A stretch of DNA of 64,000 nucleotides. Origin: Ochrobactrum quorumnocens (lineage in GTDB: Bacteria; Pseudomonadota; Alphaproteobacteria; Rhizobiales; Rhizobiaceae). The stretch spans positions 1,612,001-1,676,000 of the forward strand of contig NZ_CP022604.1 in assembly GCF_002278035.1 (NCBI RefSeq), given 5' to 3'. The notes under the pieces are model-generated. The model saw only the letters and a list, made by a program, of their open reading frames with translations. It did not search any database and had not been told where the DNA came from. Positions 35,662-45,947 of this stretch are shown here, piece by piece. The translations under genes and the position numbers were made by a program. Every line of letters starts with the position of its first letter. The first letter of the stretch is position 1.

Positions 35662-36763
35662 GGTAACACTCAAAGATCGTTTGAAGCGGCTGATCGGAAC
35701 CACGGGACCGATCAGCGTCGCCGATTATATGACTGCATGCCTCGGCGACCGTGAATCAGGCTACTATACAACACGCGAACCATTCGGACGTGACGGTGAC
35801 TTTATTACCGCGCCCGAGGTCAGTCAGATGTTTGGCGAACTAATCGGCATATGGTGCGTCGGCATATGGGATGCGCTCGGCCTCCCTGACAACGCGGTCC
35901 TGTGCGAAATTGGACCGGGTCGCGGGACACTAATGAGCGACATGCTGCGCACGATCAAACAGCTTGCGCCTCAGATGTTCGCAGCCACGCGCGTTGCAAT
36001 GGTCGAAACCAGTCCACGACTGATTGAAAAGCAAAAAGAAAAGCTCTCTGGTCTGGGCCATTCAATCGAATGGTTCGAGAACTTTTCGAGCATTCCAGAC
36101 GGCCCGTTGATCCTCGTATCCAACGAGCTGTTCGATGCAATACCGTTTCGACAATTCGTTAAAGCCAATGACCGCTTTGTCGAAAGGCTGATTGCACTTG
36201 ATGAGCAGGACGAATTCCAGTTTGTGAGCGGGGCTGGTGGCATTGACGAAGCTTTGTTACCACCCGGCCATCAGACCGCTCCCGAAGGGACAATCTTTGA
36301 AGCTGCCCCTGCCCGCACGGCTTTGATGCAGGAGATTGCACAGCGAATTGCGGCAACGCGTGGAGCCGCACTCACAATCGACTATGGACACCTTCAATCG
36401 GGCCTTGGCGATACGCTGCAAGCGATGCTGAAACATGCCTATGACGATGTTTTCGCGCATCCCGGCGAGGCAGACCTCACCAGCCACGTCGATTTCGACA
36501 TGTTGGAAAGAACTGCACGCAATTGCGGATGCAAGACGGGAACCATGACGCAGGGCGATTTTCTCCTGGCTATGGGTCTTATTGACCGCGCAGGCCGTCT
36601 CGGTACTGGACGCGATGCGGCATTTCAGAACAAGATTCGCGAAGACGTTGAGCGACTTGCAGCACCTGATCAGATGGGGACACTATTTAAGGCGCTTGCG
36701 ATTGCAGATCCGGCAACCGCGATCTTCCCGTTTGAAACCGCACTGCACCAACCCTCAGCCTAG
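35654..36763 (+). CDS. NDUFAF7/MidA-like SAM-dependent methyltransferase
   Basis: A 369-residue class I methyltransferase of the COG1565 family. [20 protein letters not shown] then [20 protein letters not shown] is the conserved N-terminus; [18 protein letters not shown] is the SAM-binding loop and [14 protein letters not shown] a further motif. The mitochondrial counterpart NDUFAF7 symmetrically dimethylates an arginine of complex I subunit NDUFS2, so a role in complex I assembly is plausible but unproven here. Coupled to lgt by an 8-bp overlap. Confidence 0.87.
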   Translation: MPEVTLKDRLKRLIGTTGPISVADYMTACLGDRESGYYTTREPFGRDGDFITAPEVSQMFGELIGIWCVGIWDALGLPDNAVLCEIGPGRGTLMSDMLRTIKQLAPQMFAATRVAMVETSPRLIEKQKEKLSGLGHSIEWFENFSSIPDGPLILVSNELFDAIPFRQFVKANDRFVERLIALDEQDEFQFVSGAGGIDEALLPPGHQTAPEGTIFEAAPARTALMQEIAQRIAATRGAALTIDYGHLQSGLGDTLQAMLKHAYDDVFAHPGEADLTSHVDFDMLERTARNCGCKTGTMTQGDFLLAMGLIDRAGRLGTGRDAAFQNKIREDVERLAAPDQMGTLFKALAIADPATAIFPFETALHQPSA

Positions 36764-36838
36764 CTCGCTGTCAAAAAGCTGCGATTGACAAGCTGACTTG
36801 CCTCCCCCAACATCCCGCCGTTTGAAAAGAGAAAGCCA

Positions 36839-37636
36839 ATGACCGATAAGCCGCAACCGCTTCGCTCCGCCCTGTTGGATGGCCATGCCGGACACAACGG
36901 CAAGCGCATTGCGCATGGCTTTTTCACCCGAAAAGGCGGCGTTTCAGATGGCATCTATGCCGGTTTGAATGTCGGCAGCGGGTCAAATGATGTACCGGAA
37001 CTGGTGACGGAGAATCGCCGTCGTGTTGCTGAAACGCTCGGCGTCGCATCCGACCATCTGATGACCGTGCATCAAGTCCACTCACCGGATGTGCTGCGCG
37101 TCACTGAACCATTCAGCAGTCCGCGCCCCAAGGCCGATGCCATGGTCACAAATGTGCCGGGCATTGCAATCGGCGCTTTGTCTGCGGATTGCGGTCCTGT
37201 TCTGTTTGCCGATCATGAAGCCGGTGTCATTGGATCGGCTCATGCCGGCTGGCGCGGCGCTTTCACCGGCGTTCTTGAAAACACGATTGAAGCCATGATC
37301 GAACTTGGCGCAAAGCGTGAGAATATCGTTGCAGTGCTGGGCCCAACAATCGGCCCTGAAAATTACGAGGTCGGTCCGGAATTCTATGCCGAGTTCACTG
37401 GCAAAGACGTAAGCTATGACAAATATTTCCAACCTTCAGGTAAGGAAGGTCACAAGCTTTTTGATCTCTGGACCTTCATCACAGATCGCCTGACGAAGGC
37501 CAATGTGAAAGCCGAAGCACTGCGCCAGTGCACTTATGCCAATGAAGATCAGTTCTATTCCTACCGGCGCACGACGCACCGCAACGAGCCTGATTACGGT
37601 CGTCAAATTGCCGCCATCGCTATCGTAAACGATTAG
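36839..37636 (+). CDS. pgeF: Peptidoglycan editing factor PgeF (YfiH/laccase domain)
   Basis: A 265-residue copper/zinc-dependent oxidoreductase-like protein that removes wrongly incorporated L-Ser from peptidoglycan precursors in E. coli. Metal-binding residues are in MTVHQVHSPDV, SADCGPVLFADH and GSAHAGWRGAFTGV. The C-terminal QCTYANEDQFYSYRR is conserved. Lies 75 bp after the methyltransferase and 9 bp before an M24 peptidase, in one gene string from lgt. Confidence 0.93.
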   Translation: MTDKPQPLRSALLDGHAGHNGKRIAHGFFTRKGGVSDGIYAGLNVGSGSNDVPELVTENRRRVAETLGVASDHLMTVHQVHSPDVLRVTEPFSSPRPKADAMVTNVPGIAIGALSADCGPVLFADHEAGVIGSAHAGWRGAFTGVLENTIEAMIELGAKRENIVAVLGPTIGPENYEVGPEFYAEFTGKDVSYDKYFQPSGKEGHKLFDLWTFITDRLTKANVKAEALRQCTYANEDQFYSYRRTTHRNEPDYGRQIAAIAIVND

Positions 37637-37645
37637 GAGAACCAC

Positions 37646-38797
37646 ATGGCCCTTCACTTCGAGCCGGAAGAATTCGCTGCACGTCGCGACCGTCTGATCT
37701 TGAAGATGGAGGAAGAGAAGCTTGATGCTCTGCTGCTGTTCGCACAGGAAAGCATGTACTGGCTGACCGGCTATGACACGTTCGGCTTTTGCTTCTTCCA
37801 GTGCCTCGTGGTGAAGGCTGACGGATCGACAGTGTTGATGACCCGCTCTGCCGATCTGAGACAGGCGCGTCACACCTCCAATATCGAAAATATTACCGTC
37901 TGGACCGATCGCGACAATGCCAATCCGGCCATCGATCTGCGCAATATCCTGACTGAGCTTGATCTGCTCGGCACGCGCATCGGCATTGAATACCAGACCC
38001 ACGGGCTGACCGGGGCCAACGCACGAAAGCTCGATGAACAATTGCAAAGCTTTGCCAAGCTTTTTGACGCCTCCGGTATGGTTGACCGGTTGCGTCTTCT
38101 CAAGAGCCCCGCAGAAATCGCCTATGCCAAGCGTGCCGCCGAACTGAGTGATGATGCGCTGGATGCTGCACTGAAACTCACCAAGGCAGGCGCAAGCGAA
38201 GCCGACATTCTGGCGGCCATGATGAGCGCGAACTTTGCCGGCGATGGCGATTATCCGGCCAATGAATATATTATCGGCTCCGGCGCTGATGCACTTTTAT
38301 GCCGCTACAAAGCAGGCCGTCGCAAACTTTCTGCGAATGATCAGCTCACACTGGAATGGTCAGGCGTCTTCCGACACTACCACGCACCGATGATGCGAAC
38401 CGTCATCATCGGCCAGCCAAAGGCAGAGCATCTAAAGCTCTACAATGCCGCACGAGAAGCGCTGGAAGCTGTCGAGACAGCCATGACACCGGCCTCAACC
38501 TTTGGCGACGTGTTCGATGCGCATTCCCGCACGATGGAAGCCCATGGCCTTACCCGTCATCGCCTGAATGCTTGCGGCTATTCTGTCGGTGCGCGCTTTA
38601 CACCGTCATGGATGGACCCGCAGATGTTCTATTCCGGTAACCCGGAAAGCATCCAGCCCGACATGACGCTGTTTGCGCACATGATCATCATGGATTCTGA
38701 CACCGAAACCGCGATGACGCTTGGCCAGACTTACTTGACAACAAATGGCGCTGCCGTACCGCTGTCCCGCCATTCGCTAGACATTATTGTCAAGTGA
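37646..38797 (+). CDS. M24-family metallopeptidase (Xaa-Pro peptidase/creatinase-like)
   Basis: A 383-residue protein with an N-terminal creatinase domain (YWLTGYDTFGFCFFQCLVVK) and a C-terminal pita-bread domain. The pita-bread blocks FAGDGDYPANEYIIGSGADA, LTLEWSGVFRHYHAPMMRTV and HGLTRHRLNACGYSVGARF are visible. The canonical metal ligand set (D, D, H, E, E) is only partly recognisable: the first Asp positions read LEWSG instead of the usual DxG, so catalytic activity as an aminopeptidase is doubtful. AGGAG precedes the ATG. Confidence 0.82.
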   Translation: MALHFEPEEFAARRDRLILKMEEEKLDALLLFAQESMYWLTGYDTFGFCFFQCLVVKADGSTVLMTRSADLRQARHTSNIENITVWTDRDNANPAIDLRNILTELDLLGTRIGIEYQTHGLTGANARKLDEQLQSFAKLFDASGMVDRLRLLKSPAEIAYAKRAAELSDDALDAALKLTKAGASEADILAAMMSANFAGDGDYPANEYIIGSGADALLCRYKAGRRKLSANDQLTLEWSGVFRHYHAPMMRTVIIGQPKAEHLKLYNAAREALEAVETAMTPASTFGDVFDAHSRTMEAHGLTRHRLNACGYSVGARFTPSWMDPQMFYSGNPESIQPDMTLFAHMIIMDSDTETAMTLGQTYLTTNGAAVPLSRHSLDIIVK

Positions 38798-38867
38798 CGC
38801 AGGATAAGCGATAAACTCCGTTCATAGCGCAGGAGTGGTCTGCGCTTTCAGGAGCATGAAGCCGAAC

Positions 38868-39458
38868 ATGAACAAGGCACATCTTTCTATGATGTTGTTG
38901 CTTGCTGGACTGCTTGCCGCCTGCAACAGCACCGAAACTGCATTGAACGTGCAGGGAACTAACCAGCAATCTGGACAAACCACAACACCGGCCACGGGCC
39001 AAGCTTCTACAGGTCAGACTACTGCCCCAACCTCACCCCCGGCAGTTACAACAACACCAGCGACACCGCCCGCGCGTACGGCCTCACTCAAACCGGGCAA
39101 GCTTTACATAGCTCCCATCATTGGCGCGCCCGTCAATGTCGTGACCCCGCTTACTCATCGCATCAATGATGATGCACGCGCCAAGGGTGTGGAGCTTGCA
39201 GGCAATAATGGCACCGACGCCGCTTATGTGATGAAGGGCTATTTCTCGGTTTTGTCTGAAGATAACCAGACAACGATCCTATACGTCTGGGATGTGATGG
39301 ATGCTTCCGGTAACCGCCTTCACCGCATACAGGGGCAGGAAAAAGTTCCGGGCGCGTCCGCAGACTCATGGAGCATCGTTCCGCCCTCTGCCATGCAATC
39401 CATCGCCGATAAGACCATGCAGGAGTATTCCACCTGGCTTGCGGCAAATCGCGCATGA
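38868..39458 (+). CDS. Putative lipoprotein
   Basis: A 196-residue exported protein. The signal peptide MNKAHLSMMLLLAGLLAAC ends in a lipobox with Cys19. A Thr/Pro/Gln-rich linker (about 20-75) precedes a compact domain beginning KPGKLYIAPIIGAPVNVVTP and including GTDAAYVMKGYFSVLSEDNQ and YVWDVMDASGNRLHRIQGQE. That domain recurs in Hyphomicrobiales lipoproteins but I cannot name a family. An ATG four codons earlier (38856) is the alternative start; neither has well-spaced ribosome sites. Confidence 0.75.
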   Translation: MNKAHLSMMLLLAGLLAACNSTETALNVQGTNQQSGQTTTPATGQASTGQTTAPTSPPAVTTTPATPPARTASLKPGKLYIAPIIGAPVNVVTPLTHRINDDARAKGVELAGNNGTDAAYVMKGYFSVLSEDNQTTILYVWDVMDASGNRLHRIQGQEKVPGASADSWSIVPPSAMQSIADKTMQEYSTWLAANRA

Positions 39459-39786
39459 AAACGAGCTGATTCAGCAAAAGACTGAAATCTTTTGCTGAAT
39501 CGCGTGTCAGCCCTGTGGGAAAGCACTTTGCGATCGCTTTTTACTGCAATTGTTTTCCCTCAGGCCTTGCAATGGCAGTGACTCTTTGCAATAGGCCGCA
39601 CATTCGAGAAAACCTTGCAAGCTGCGGCACTTGACCAATCGTCATAGAACCCGCGGCTTTAAAGCTTTTTAAGAATGACAGAGCGCACCCGGATTTGTGT
39701 TGGGTTTCGCTCAAACCAGAGATTACGTCCGTTTCACGGACTTTTTGCGACAGAACGAAACTGCTCCGGCTTCAGAGGCAAAAAGA
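39459..39786. other. Promoter region of prs with a perfect palindrome
   Basis: 328 bp. Just after the lipoprotein gene is a perfect 13-bp inverted repeat, GATTCAGCAAAAG (39468-39480) with 39489-39501, a likely transcript-end hairpin though without T-run. Further right TTGACC-like and CATAGA-like hexamers near 39633-39650 may be the prs promoter. No further gene is supported. Confidence 0.5.
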
Positions 39787-40719
39787 ATGAAACTTTTCGC
39801 AGGCAACTCCAACCGGGTTCTTGCCGAATCCGTTGCTCAATATCTCAACGTCCCGCTTGGCAAGGCAACTGTACGCCGTTTCGCCGATCAGGAAATCTTC
39901 GTAGAGATTCAGGAAAACGTACGCGGCGAAGACGTATTCGTACTGCAATCGACATCCTACCCGGCAAACGACAATCTGATGGAACTGCTCATCATGATTG
40001 ATGCGTTCCGTCGTTCATCGGCACGCCGCATCACAGCCGTTCTTCCTTATTTCGGCTATGCGCGTCAGGATCGTAAGCCTGGCCCACGCACACCAATCTC
40101 CGCAAAGCTTGTCGCAAACCTTATCACCGAAGCAGGTGCTAACCGCGTTCTGACGCTTGATCTTCATGCGGGTCAGATTCAGGGTTTCTTCGATATCCCG
40201 ACCGACAATCTCTATGCCGTTCCAGTTATCGCACGCGATGTGAAGGCCAACTACGCGACCGGCAATTGCATGGTCGTTTCGCCCGACGTTGGCGGTGTGG
40301 TTCGCGCTCGCTCGCTTGCAAAGCGCATCGATGCTCAGCTAGCGATCGTTGACAAGCGTCGTGAACGTCCGGGTGAATCGGAAGTCATGAATGTTATCGG
40401 TGACGTGACCGGCAAAGATTGCCTGCTGTTCGACGATATCGTGGATTCTGGCGGCACGCTCTGCAATGCAGCTGAAGCACTGCTCGCCAAGGGCGCAAAG
40501 AGCGTTACCGCTTACATCACACATGGTGTTCTTTCCGGCGGCGCTGTTGCCCGTATCGCTTCGTCAAAGCTGAAAGAGCTGGTCATTACCGACTCCATCC
40601 AGCCAACCACTGCAATCAATGACGCTCCAAATATTCGCGTTCTGTCGATCTCCAGCCTCATCGGTGAAGCGGTCGCGCGCACTGCGGCCGAAGAGTCGGT
40701 TTCGAGCCTGTTCGACTAA
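39787..40719 (+). CDS. prs: Ribose-phosphate pyrophosphokinase
   Basis: Makes PRPP from ribose 5-phosphate and ATP for purine, pyrimidine, histidine and NAD synthesis; cytoplasmic hexamer, 310 residues. [60 protein letters not shown] (ATP-binding flexible region) and the PRPP loop [18 protein letters not shown] are intact. The ORF is open 30 codons further upstream, but 39787 gives the universal N-terminus. Confidence 0.96.
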   Translation: MKLFAGNSNRVLAESVAQYLNVPLGKATVRRFADQEIFVEIQENVRGEDVFVLQSTSYPANDNLMELLIMIDAFRRSSARRITAVLPYFGYARQDRKPGPRTPISAKLVANLITEAGANRVLTLDLHAGQIQGFFDIPTDNLYAVPVIARDVKANYATGNCMVVSPDVGGVVRARSLAKRIDAQLAIVDKRRERPGESEVMNVIGDVTGKDCLLFDDIVDSGGTLCNAAEALLAKGAKSVTAYITHGVLSGGAVARIASSKLKELVITDSIQPTTAINDAPNIRVLSISSLIGEAVARTAAEESVSSLFD

Positions 40720-42014
40720 TTCGCTATCAACCGAATAGCGATACCAAAACATGCCGCGAGCAGAAGCACGAGCGGCATGTTGAGCTTCAGAACAATAAGT
40801 AAAAATGCCGCCGCGCCTGCAATCAGGACGGCGGCATTGTCTATTGTGCTCACCACTGGCAGAGGCAGGGTTAAAGCGCCTATTGGGTGGTCGACTACTG
40901 TTCCAAACAGCACATGCAGTGAAAACCACAGGGCAAGATTGGCAATCACGCCGACGACTGCAGCTGTTATCCCAGCCAGCATGGCGGATAGCCAACGTAC
41001 CTTGCGCAACCGCTCCAGAAATGGTGCGCCAACAAAAATCCATAAAAAACACGGCACGAAGGTAAACCACAGCGCAATCAAGCCGCCGAAAAAACCACCC
41101 ACGAGCGGCGGGAGCCCCGACAGATTGGACGCCCCGATAAAGCCGACAAAAACCAGTACAAGGATCAGCGGGCCCGGCGTGGTTTCGGCAAGCCCAAGTC
41201 CTGTCAGCATCTCACCGGGCTTCATCCAGCCAAAATGCTCGACTGCCTGCTGTGCAGTATAGGAGAGCGCGGCGTAGGCACCGCCAAATGTCACAGCTGC
41301 AAGCTTTGAGAAAAAGACAGCCTCTGTCGTGAACACATGACGTCCGCCAAACGCCAGATAAAGCGCTATGAGAGGAAGAACCCAGAGAGAGCCCCAGATG
41401 AGCGCCTGCTGTGTCGCTACACGCATTGCATTCGGACCAACCGCACCATGTGCCGACCCAGGCCCATCGCGCTGCAGCCAGTAACGCATTCCTCCTGCCA
41501 GAGCCGCTAGCGCCACCACCAAAGGAAATGGCAGTTTGAGGAACGCGACCGACATAAATGCCAGCAATGCTATTACATAGGAAAACCCAGACGTCAGTGT
41601 GCGCCTGGCCATTCGATAAAGAGCCTCAAAGACAATCGCCAAAACTGCCGCTTTCAGCCCAAACAAGAGACCGGCAACCACATCTACATGACCGAAGACC
41701 ACATAGAGTGCCGATAGCGCCAACATGACCGCAGCGCCGGGAAGAACAAAGAGCAACCCAGCAAGCAGCCCGCCACGCCAACCCTTGGCGGCCCAGCCGC
41801 AATAGGTGGCAAGTTGCATGGCTTCGGGTCCGGGCAAAAGCATGCAGAAGTTCAGAGCATGGATCAGTCGCTCCTGATCCATCCACTTCTTTTCGTCAAC
41901 GATCACTCGCTGCATCATGGCAATCTGCGCAGCAGGCCCACCAAACGACAGCAACCCGATCTTGCCAAAAGTGGCGAATAATTCCCTGAAATCCGGTTGC
42001 GGCTCTGTTGTCAT
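40716..42014 (-). CDS. chrA: Chromate transporter ChrA, two-domain
   Basis: Inner-membrane protein of the CHR superfamily that exports chromate, 432 residues with two homologous ChrA domains. The first carries [20 protein letters not shown] and [15 protein letters not shown]; the second [20 protein letters not shown] and [20 protein letters not shown] full-length (bidomain) form is the one linked to resistance. Start at 42014 (MTTEPQPDF). It is convergent with prs, with a 4-bp overlap. No chrB regulator is present, so physiological substrate could differ. Confidence 0.9.
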   Translation of the reverse strand: MTTEPQPDFRELFATFGKIGLLSFGGPAAQIAMMQRVIVDEKKWMDQERLIHALNFCMLLPGPEAMQLATYCGWAAKGWRGGLLAGLLFVLPGAAVMLALSALYVVFGHVDVVAGLLFGLKAAVLAIVFEALYRMARRTLTSGFSYVIALLAFMSVAFLKLPFPLVVALAALAGGMRYWLQRDGPGSAHGAVGPNAMRVATQQALIWGSLWVLPLIALYLAFGGRHVFTTEAVFFSKLAAVTFGGAYAALSYTAQQAVEHFGWMKPGEMLTGLGLAETTPGPLILVLVFVGFIGASNLSGLPPLVGGFFGGLIALWFTFVPCFLWIFVGAPFLERLRKVRWLSAMLAGITAAVVGVIANLALWFSLHVLFGTVVDHPIGALTLPLPVVSTIDNAAVLIAGAAAFLLIVLKLNMPLVLLLAACFGIAIRLIAN

Positions 42015-42090
42015 GTTCACTCTCTGCATAATCCCCCAAGCAGTTGCTGAGGATCATTACAGGTTGATGACAATTTGCACAGAAGGTCCG

Positions 42091-43635
42091 TTACTCGGCA
42101 GCAGTGCTTTCGTCGATGTGATCATCAGGCGCGTTGGGATCACCGGGCGCCGTCTCACAGCCAAGATCAGGGAAGTTAACGATGCGAAGTCCTTTGAAGT
42201 CATTACGCAATACAAGAAGACCGCGCTCTTCAAAATAGGTCAGGAGACGTCGAGCACGGCTCAATGAATGCGTGCCATAGGCGCGCGCGAGGGCCGCATC
42301 CGAAGGACATGGCGCACCCGTCACAGCCGCCTGCGCGACAATCAGGAACACACCCTGCACATCATCGGTGAGGCTTTCGGACAGCGTGAGAGCCTGTTGC
42401 CAGGTTTCGCCAGTCGCGGCATCACCCTTGATGCTCGCTTGCGCAACCGCCAACCGGCGACGAAATGCGGGAAGCGCCAAAGGCTCCCCGGGAACGCGAT
42501 GAATACGGCAACGCACCAGAAAATCCTGATAAAGCACGGCGACCGAACGGAACGATGCTTCCGGGTCATCGACAATTTCGCGCATCACCTTTTCAAGCAG
42601 TTCTTCGCGCTCTGCTTCCACAATGCCAGGAAACAACGGTGCTTCGACGGGCTCCGCTTCAAGCTTGGGTTTGGCGACCTGCGCCAGAATTTCCGCTGTT
42701 GATGGCGGCGGCGGTGGCGGCGGAGTTCGTCGAACAACCGTACGGATTTCCTGTGGTGCAGGCGTGAAGATGAGATCGCGTGCATCTTCTGGCGCATCCG
42801 GCAATGGCATTAACTTCGGTGACGATGAACGCGCGGAAGTTTCAACCTTGCCGATTTTGATGGGCAGCGGACGGCGTGACAATGCCGGTCCAAGCGCCAC
42901 AAAGTGACCGCGTTGCAGGTCTCGGAACATTTCGGCCTGACGTCGCTCCATACCGAGAAGATCGGCGGCGCGCGCCATATCAATATCAAGGAAAGTACGC
43001 CCCATCAGAAAGTTGGAAGCTTCTGCAGCGACATTCTTGGCAAGCTTGGCCAGACGTTGTGTGGCAATCACCCCCGCGAGGCCGCGCTTACGACCGCGAC
43101 ACATAAGATTGGTCATAGCACCCAGGGAAAGCTTGCGGGCTTCGTCCGATACTTCGCCGGCAGCAGCCGGTGCGAAAAGCTGCGCTTCATCGACCACAAC
43201 CAGCATTGGATACCAGTAATCTCGTTCAGCATCGAACAGGCCGCCGAGGAAAGCGGCAGCCGCACGCATCTGCTGTTCGACGTCGAGACCTTCGAGATTG
43301 AGTACGACGGAAACCCGATGCTGACGGATACGTCCGGCAATGCGCGTCAGTTCGGCTTCGGTGCGTGCAGCATCAACGACGACATGGCCATGAATATCGG
43401 CCAGCGTAACGAAATCGCCTTCAGGATCGATAACGCATTGCTGCACCCATTGGGCGCTCTGCTCAAGCAGGCGGCGAAGGAGATGCGATTTGCCTGATCC
43501 TGAATTTCCCTGAACCAGCAGGCGGGTTGCGAGAAGCTCTTCAAGATCAAGCATGGCCTGCTTGCCACCACCAAGCGCACCTGCCGCAGCAGTACCGCTT
43601 CCAGCAACAGAACCCATGTCGATACCGACCTGCAT
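42091..43635 (-). CDS. HerA-like ATPase (DUF87/FtsK-HerA superfamily)
   Basis: A 514-residue ATP-binding protein. Walker A VQGNSGSGKSHLLRRLL lies near residue 45 and Walker B LVVVDEAQLFAPAA near 150; GVIATQRLAKLAKNVAAEAS follows, as in HerA-type hexameric translocases. The middle is Pro-rich (RRTPPPPPPPSTAEIL) and the C-terminus holds a winged-helix-like segment (CPSDAALARAYGTHSLSRAR). No NurA nuclease or defence gene is adjacent, so it is a solitary member. AAAGGAAACGAG precedes the ATG. Function unknown; DNA pumping or processing is the family theme. Confidence 0.82.
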   Translation of the reverse strand: MQVGIDMGSVAGSGTAAAGALGGGKQAMLDLEELLATRLLVQGNSGSGKSHLLRRLLEQSAQWVQQCVIDPEGDFVTLADIHGHVVVDAARTEAELTRIAGRIRQHRVSVVLNLEGLDVEQQMRAAAAFLGGLFDAERDYWYPMLVVVDEAQLFAPAAAGEVSDEARKLSLGAMTNLMCRGRKRGLAGVIATQRLAKLAKNVAAEASNFLMGRTFLDIDMARAADLLGMERRQAEMFRDLQRGHFVALGPALSRRPLPIKIGKVETSARSSSPKLMPLPDAPEDARDLIFTPAPQEIRTVVRRTPPPPPPPSTAEILAQVAKPKLEAEPVEAPLFPGIVEAEREELLEKVMREIVDDPEASFRSVAVLYQDFLVRCRIHRVPGEPLALPAFRRRLAVAQASIKGDAATGETWQQALTLSESLTDDVQGVFLIVAQAAVTGAPCPSDAALARAYGTHSLSRARRLLTYFEERGLLVLRNDFKGLRIVNFPDLGCETAPGDPNAPDDHIDESTAAE

Positions 43636-43780
43636 CTCGTTTCCTTTTGTTCTGTGAATGTTGGGACGACTCGGCAGGAGAACCCGCGATCAATCAGGCA
43701 CCCGCTTAACATTTTTGACGCGGCTAATGCCACCCGTTAAAGGAAAAGCCCACAGAAGGCGTGTTTCGAACCCAAAAAAC

Positions 43781-43809
43781 TTGCGCTTGAAAAGCCTATG
43801 GGCTATAGG
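43781..43809 (+). promoter_or_regulatory. Candidate sigma-70 promoter for rplY-pth
   Basis: TTGCGC (43781-43786), 17-bp spacer, TATAGG (43804-43809). It is the only well-spaced pair seen in the region, and implies a leader of roughly 190 nt. Confidence 0.4.
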
Positions 43810-43909
43810 CTGCCATCCGCGTAGACACCCTTGGAGGCAACGCGGAATGGGGCGGTCCGGTCTTTCACACTGTGGAAGACATTACGGGCTGTTTCATGTT
43901 GTTCGCTGG

Positions 43910-43956
43910 AGCATGATCCCGAAAAGTGGAAACCGGTTTTCGGACAAGATCATGCT
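43910..43956. repeat. Palindromic intergenic repeat, AGCATGATC type (module A)
   Basis: AGCATGATC (43910-43918) pairs with GATCATGCT (43948-43956); the inner arms are CCGAAAAG and TTTTCGG around GTGGAAACCGG. This is the form widely found between genes of rhizobia and Brucellaceae. Confidence 0.85.
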
Positions 43957-44005
43957 TAGATAAAAAACTGCGACCAACACTCCAGTAACTTTGAAAGGTA
44001 ATGCC

Positions 44006-44626
44006 ATGAGCGATACTTACGTGCTCAAGGCCGATCTGCGCAGCCGGGTTGGTAAGGGGTCCTCCCGCGAACTTCGCCGCAACGGCCAGATTCCTGCAGT
44101 CATCTATGGCGACAAGCAGGAGCCCCTCGCAATCGCCGTTCCTTATAAGGAAGTTTACTACAAGATCCACGGCGGTGGTTTCAAAACCACGATCGCTACG
44201 ATCGAAGTAGACGGCAAGAAAATTCAGGTCCTCCCGAAGGACTACCAGCTTGATCCGGTTCGTGACTTCCCACAGCACGTCGACTTCCTTCGCGTTTCCG
44301 CGAAGTCGGTTGTTCACGTCAACGTTCCAGTTCACTTCAAGAACGAAGAAGCTGCACCGGGCATCAAGCGCGGCGGCGTTCTCAACATCGTTCGTCACGA
44401 TGTTGAACTGATCGTTCCAGCGAACGCAATTCCGGAAGCTCTCGAATTCGACCTGACCGGTCTCGAAATCGGTGACTCGGTTCACATTTCGGCTATCAAG
44501 CTGCCGAAGGGTGCAACTGCTGCCATTCAGGACCGTGACTTCACGATCGCTACTATTGCTGCACCTGCCGGCCTGAAGTCGGAAGAAAATGCAGAAGGCG
44601 CTGAAGAAGCCAAGGACGGCGAATAA
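44006..44626 (+). CDS. rplY: 50S ribosomal protein L25/general stress protein Ctc
   Basis: Binds 5S rRNA in the large subunit. At 206 residues it is the long CTC/TL5 form with an extra C-terminal domain. The L25 domain opens [20 protein letters not shown] then [20 protein letters not shown]; the TL5 domain includes [20 protein letters not shown]. An acidic Glu/Ala tail ends the protein. [11 protein letters not shown] at 44006 is preferred to the ATG five codons earlier. Followed 29 bp later by pth, the usual partner. Confidence 0.95.
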   Translation: MSDTYVLKADLRSRVGKGSSRELRRNGQIPAVIYGDKQEPLAIAVPYKEVYYKIHGGGFKTTIATIEVDGKKIQVLPKDYQLDPVRDFPQHVDFLRVSAKSVVHVNVPVHFKNEEAAPGIKRGGVLNIVRHDVELIVPANAIPEALEFDLTGLEIGDSVHISAIKLPKGATAAIQDRDFTIATIAAPAGLKSEENAEGAEEAKDGE

Positions 44627-44655
44627 TCGCTTTCCGCATATAGGGGCTCAGAACC

Positions 44656-45408
44656 ATGCTGCTCATCGCAGGGCTTGGCAATCCGGGGCCCCAATATGCG
44701 CATAACCGTCACAATATCGGTTTTATGGCGGTGGATGAAATATTCCGCCGCCATAGATTTTCAAATTGGCAGAAGAAGTTCAAAGCGGACATCGCCGATG
44801 GCGTGATCGACGGCGAAAAAGTGCTTCTCATCAAGCCAATGACTTTCATGAACCTTTCTGGCCAGTCGATTGGAGAAGCCATGCGCTTCTACAAGCTGAC
44901 CCCTGCCGACCTCGTCGTGATCTACGACGAACTTGACCTTGCGCCTGCAAAGTTGCGCATCAAGACCGGCGGCGGTTCTGGTGGCCACAATGGAATCAAA
45001 TCCATCGACGCCCATGTGCAGGCCTTTCCGGGCGGAAAAGATTATCGCCGTATGCGTCTCGGCATCGGCCATCCCGGCGCAAAGGAGCTGGTTCACAATT
45101 ACGTTCTCGGCGATTTTGCAAAAGTCGATAGCGAATGGCTTGATATACTTTTTGGCGCTATCGCAGATAATGTCAGCCTGCTTGCCAAGAAGGAAGACAA
45201 CAGCTTCATGAACCGCGTGGCCATCGCCATGGGTGACGGTAGTCAGCGCCCGAGTGGATTCAAAGCAGATCCAGAGCAGGCAGCTAAGGCTCCTCCCAAG
45301 GCACAGAGCCACATTCGTCAGGCGCGCCAGAGTGCCGCAAAATCAAGCATTCCCGCGAGTGGCCCGATGGCAGAAATGCTCAAGAAACTTCTTGGCAAGA
45401 AGGACTAG
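44656..45408 (+). CDS. pth: Peptidyl-tRNA hydrolase
   Basis: Recycles peptidyl-tRNA released from ribosomes. 250 residues, longer than the 194 of E. coli because of a C-terminal Pro/Ala/Lys-rich extension of about 55 residues. [20 protein letters not shown] with catalytic His, [36 protein letters not shown] and [12 protein letters not shown] are the conserved motifs. Two bp separate its stop from the next start. Confidence 0.96.
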   Translation: MLLIAGLGNPGPQYAHNRHNIGFMAVDEIFRRHRFSNWQKKFKADIADGVIDGEKVLLIKPMTFMNLSGQSIGEAMRFYKLTPADLVVIYDELDLAPAKLRIKTGGGSGGHNGIKSIDAHVQAFPGGKDYRRMRLGIGHPGAKELVHNYVLGDFAKVDSEWLDILFGAIADNVSLLAKKEDNSFMNRVAIAMGDGSQRPSGFKADPEQAAKAPPKAQSHIRQARQSAAKSSIPASGPMAEMLKKLLGKKD

Positions 45409-45410
45409 TC

Positions 45411-45935
45411 ATGAGCGAAGTCGTTTATATGTTTGCCATGAGTCTTGATGGCTTCATCGCCAATGATGACGGTAGCTTTGACTGGCTCGAACAATTTCCG
45501 CCAGATGATGGCTTTGGCTTCGATGAATTCATGGCTGGCATTACCGGTATTGTCATGGGGCGCCAGACCTATGATGTCATGTGTTCCATTCCAGAGTGGC
45601 CTTATGGCTCGCTGCCAGTCGTTGTTGCAACGCATCAGAAATTCGACAATCTGCCCGCGAACACTGCCGCAATGACTGGCAAACCAGCCGAGCTGCTTGC
45701 GAAACTCAAAGCTCTCGGCGCAAGTGGGCGCATCTGGCTTTTGGGTGGCGGCGATCTGGCGCGGCAATTTCTCGATGCCGGTCTGCTTGACATCATTGAT
45801 ATAGGAACTATTCCGATCATTCTGGGAAGCGGCAAACCGGCTTTCAAAAATTCATCACGCCACTGGCTGGATTTGCAATCCGCCAATGCGCTTCATAATG
45901 GCGCCGTGCGCTCAATTTACCGCGTCAAGCGATAA
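45411..45935 (+). CDS. Dihydrofolate reductase-like (RibD C-terminal) protein
   Basis: NADPH-dependent reductase fold of 174 residues, RibD_C/YwjB group. VYMFAMSLDGFIANDDGSFD, GIVMGRQTYDVM and GRIWLLGGGDLARQFLDAGL with DIIDIGTIPIILGSGKPAF are typical. True folate reductase activity is not implied. Placed between pth and ychF with almost no spacing, so co-transcribed, but functional connection is unclear. Confidence 0.85.
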   Translation: MSEVVYMFAMSLDGFIANDDGSFDWLEQFPPDDGFGFDEFMAGITGIVMGRQTYDVMCSIPEWPYGSLPVVVATHQKFDNLPANTAAMTGKPAELLAKLKALGASGRIWLLGGGDLARQFLDAGLLDIIDIGTIPIILGSGKPAFKNSSRHWLDLQSANALHNGAVRSIYRVKR

Positions 45936-45947
45936 GGGACGAATATC

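Larger units (their letters stand above)
43636..44005. other. Promoter and leader region of rplY with a repeat
   Basis: 370 bp between divergent genes. Contains a promoter candidate at 43781-43809, an intergenic repeat at 43910-43956 and the rplY ribosome site AAAGG. No gene seen. The long leader could allow autoregulation, but nothing specific is visible. Confidence 0.5.

Noticed and set aside
42091..43635. Defence island around the HerA-like ATPase and ChrA
   Set aside because: Neighbours are core genes (prs, rplY, pth); there is no nuclease, helicase or mobile gene nearby.
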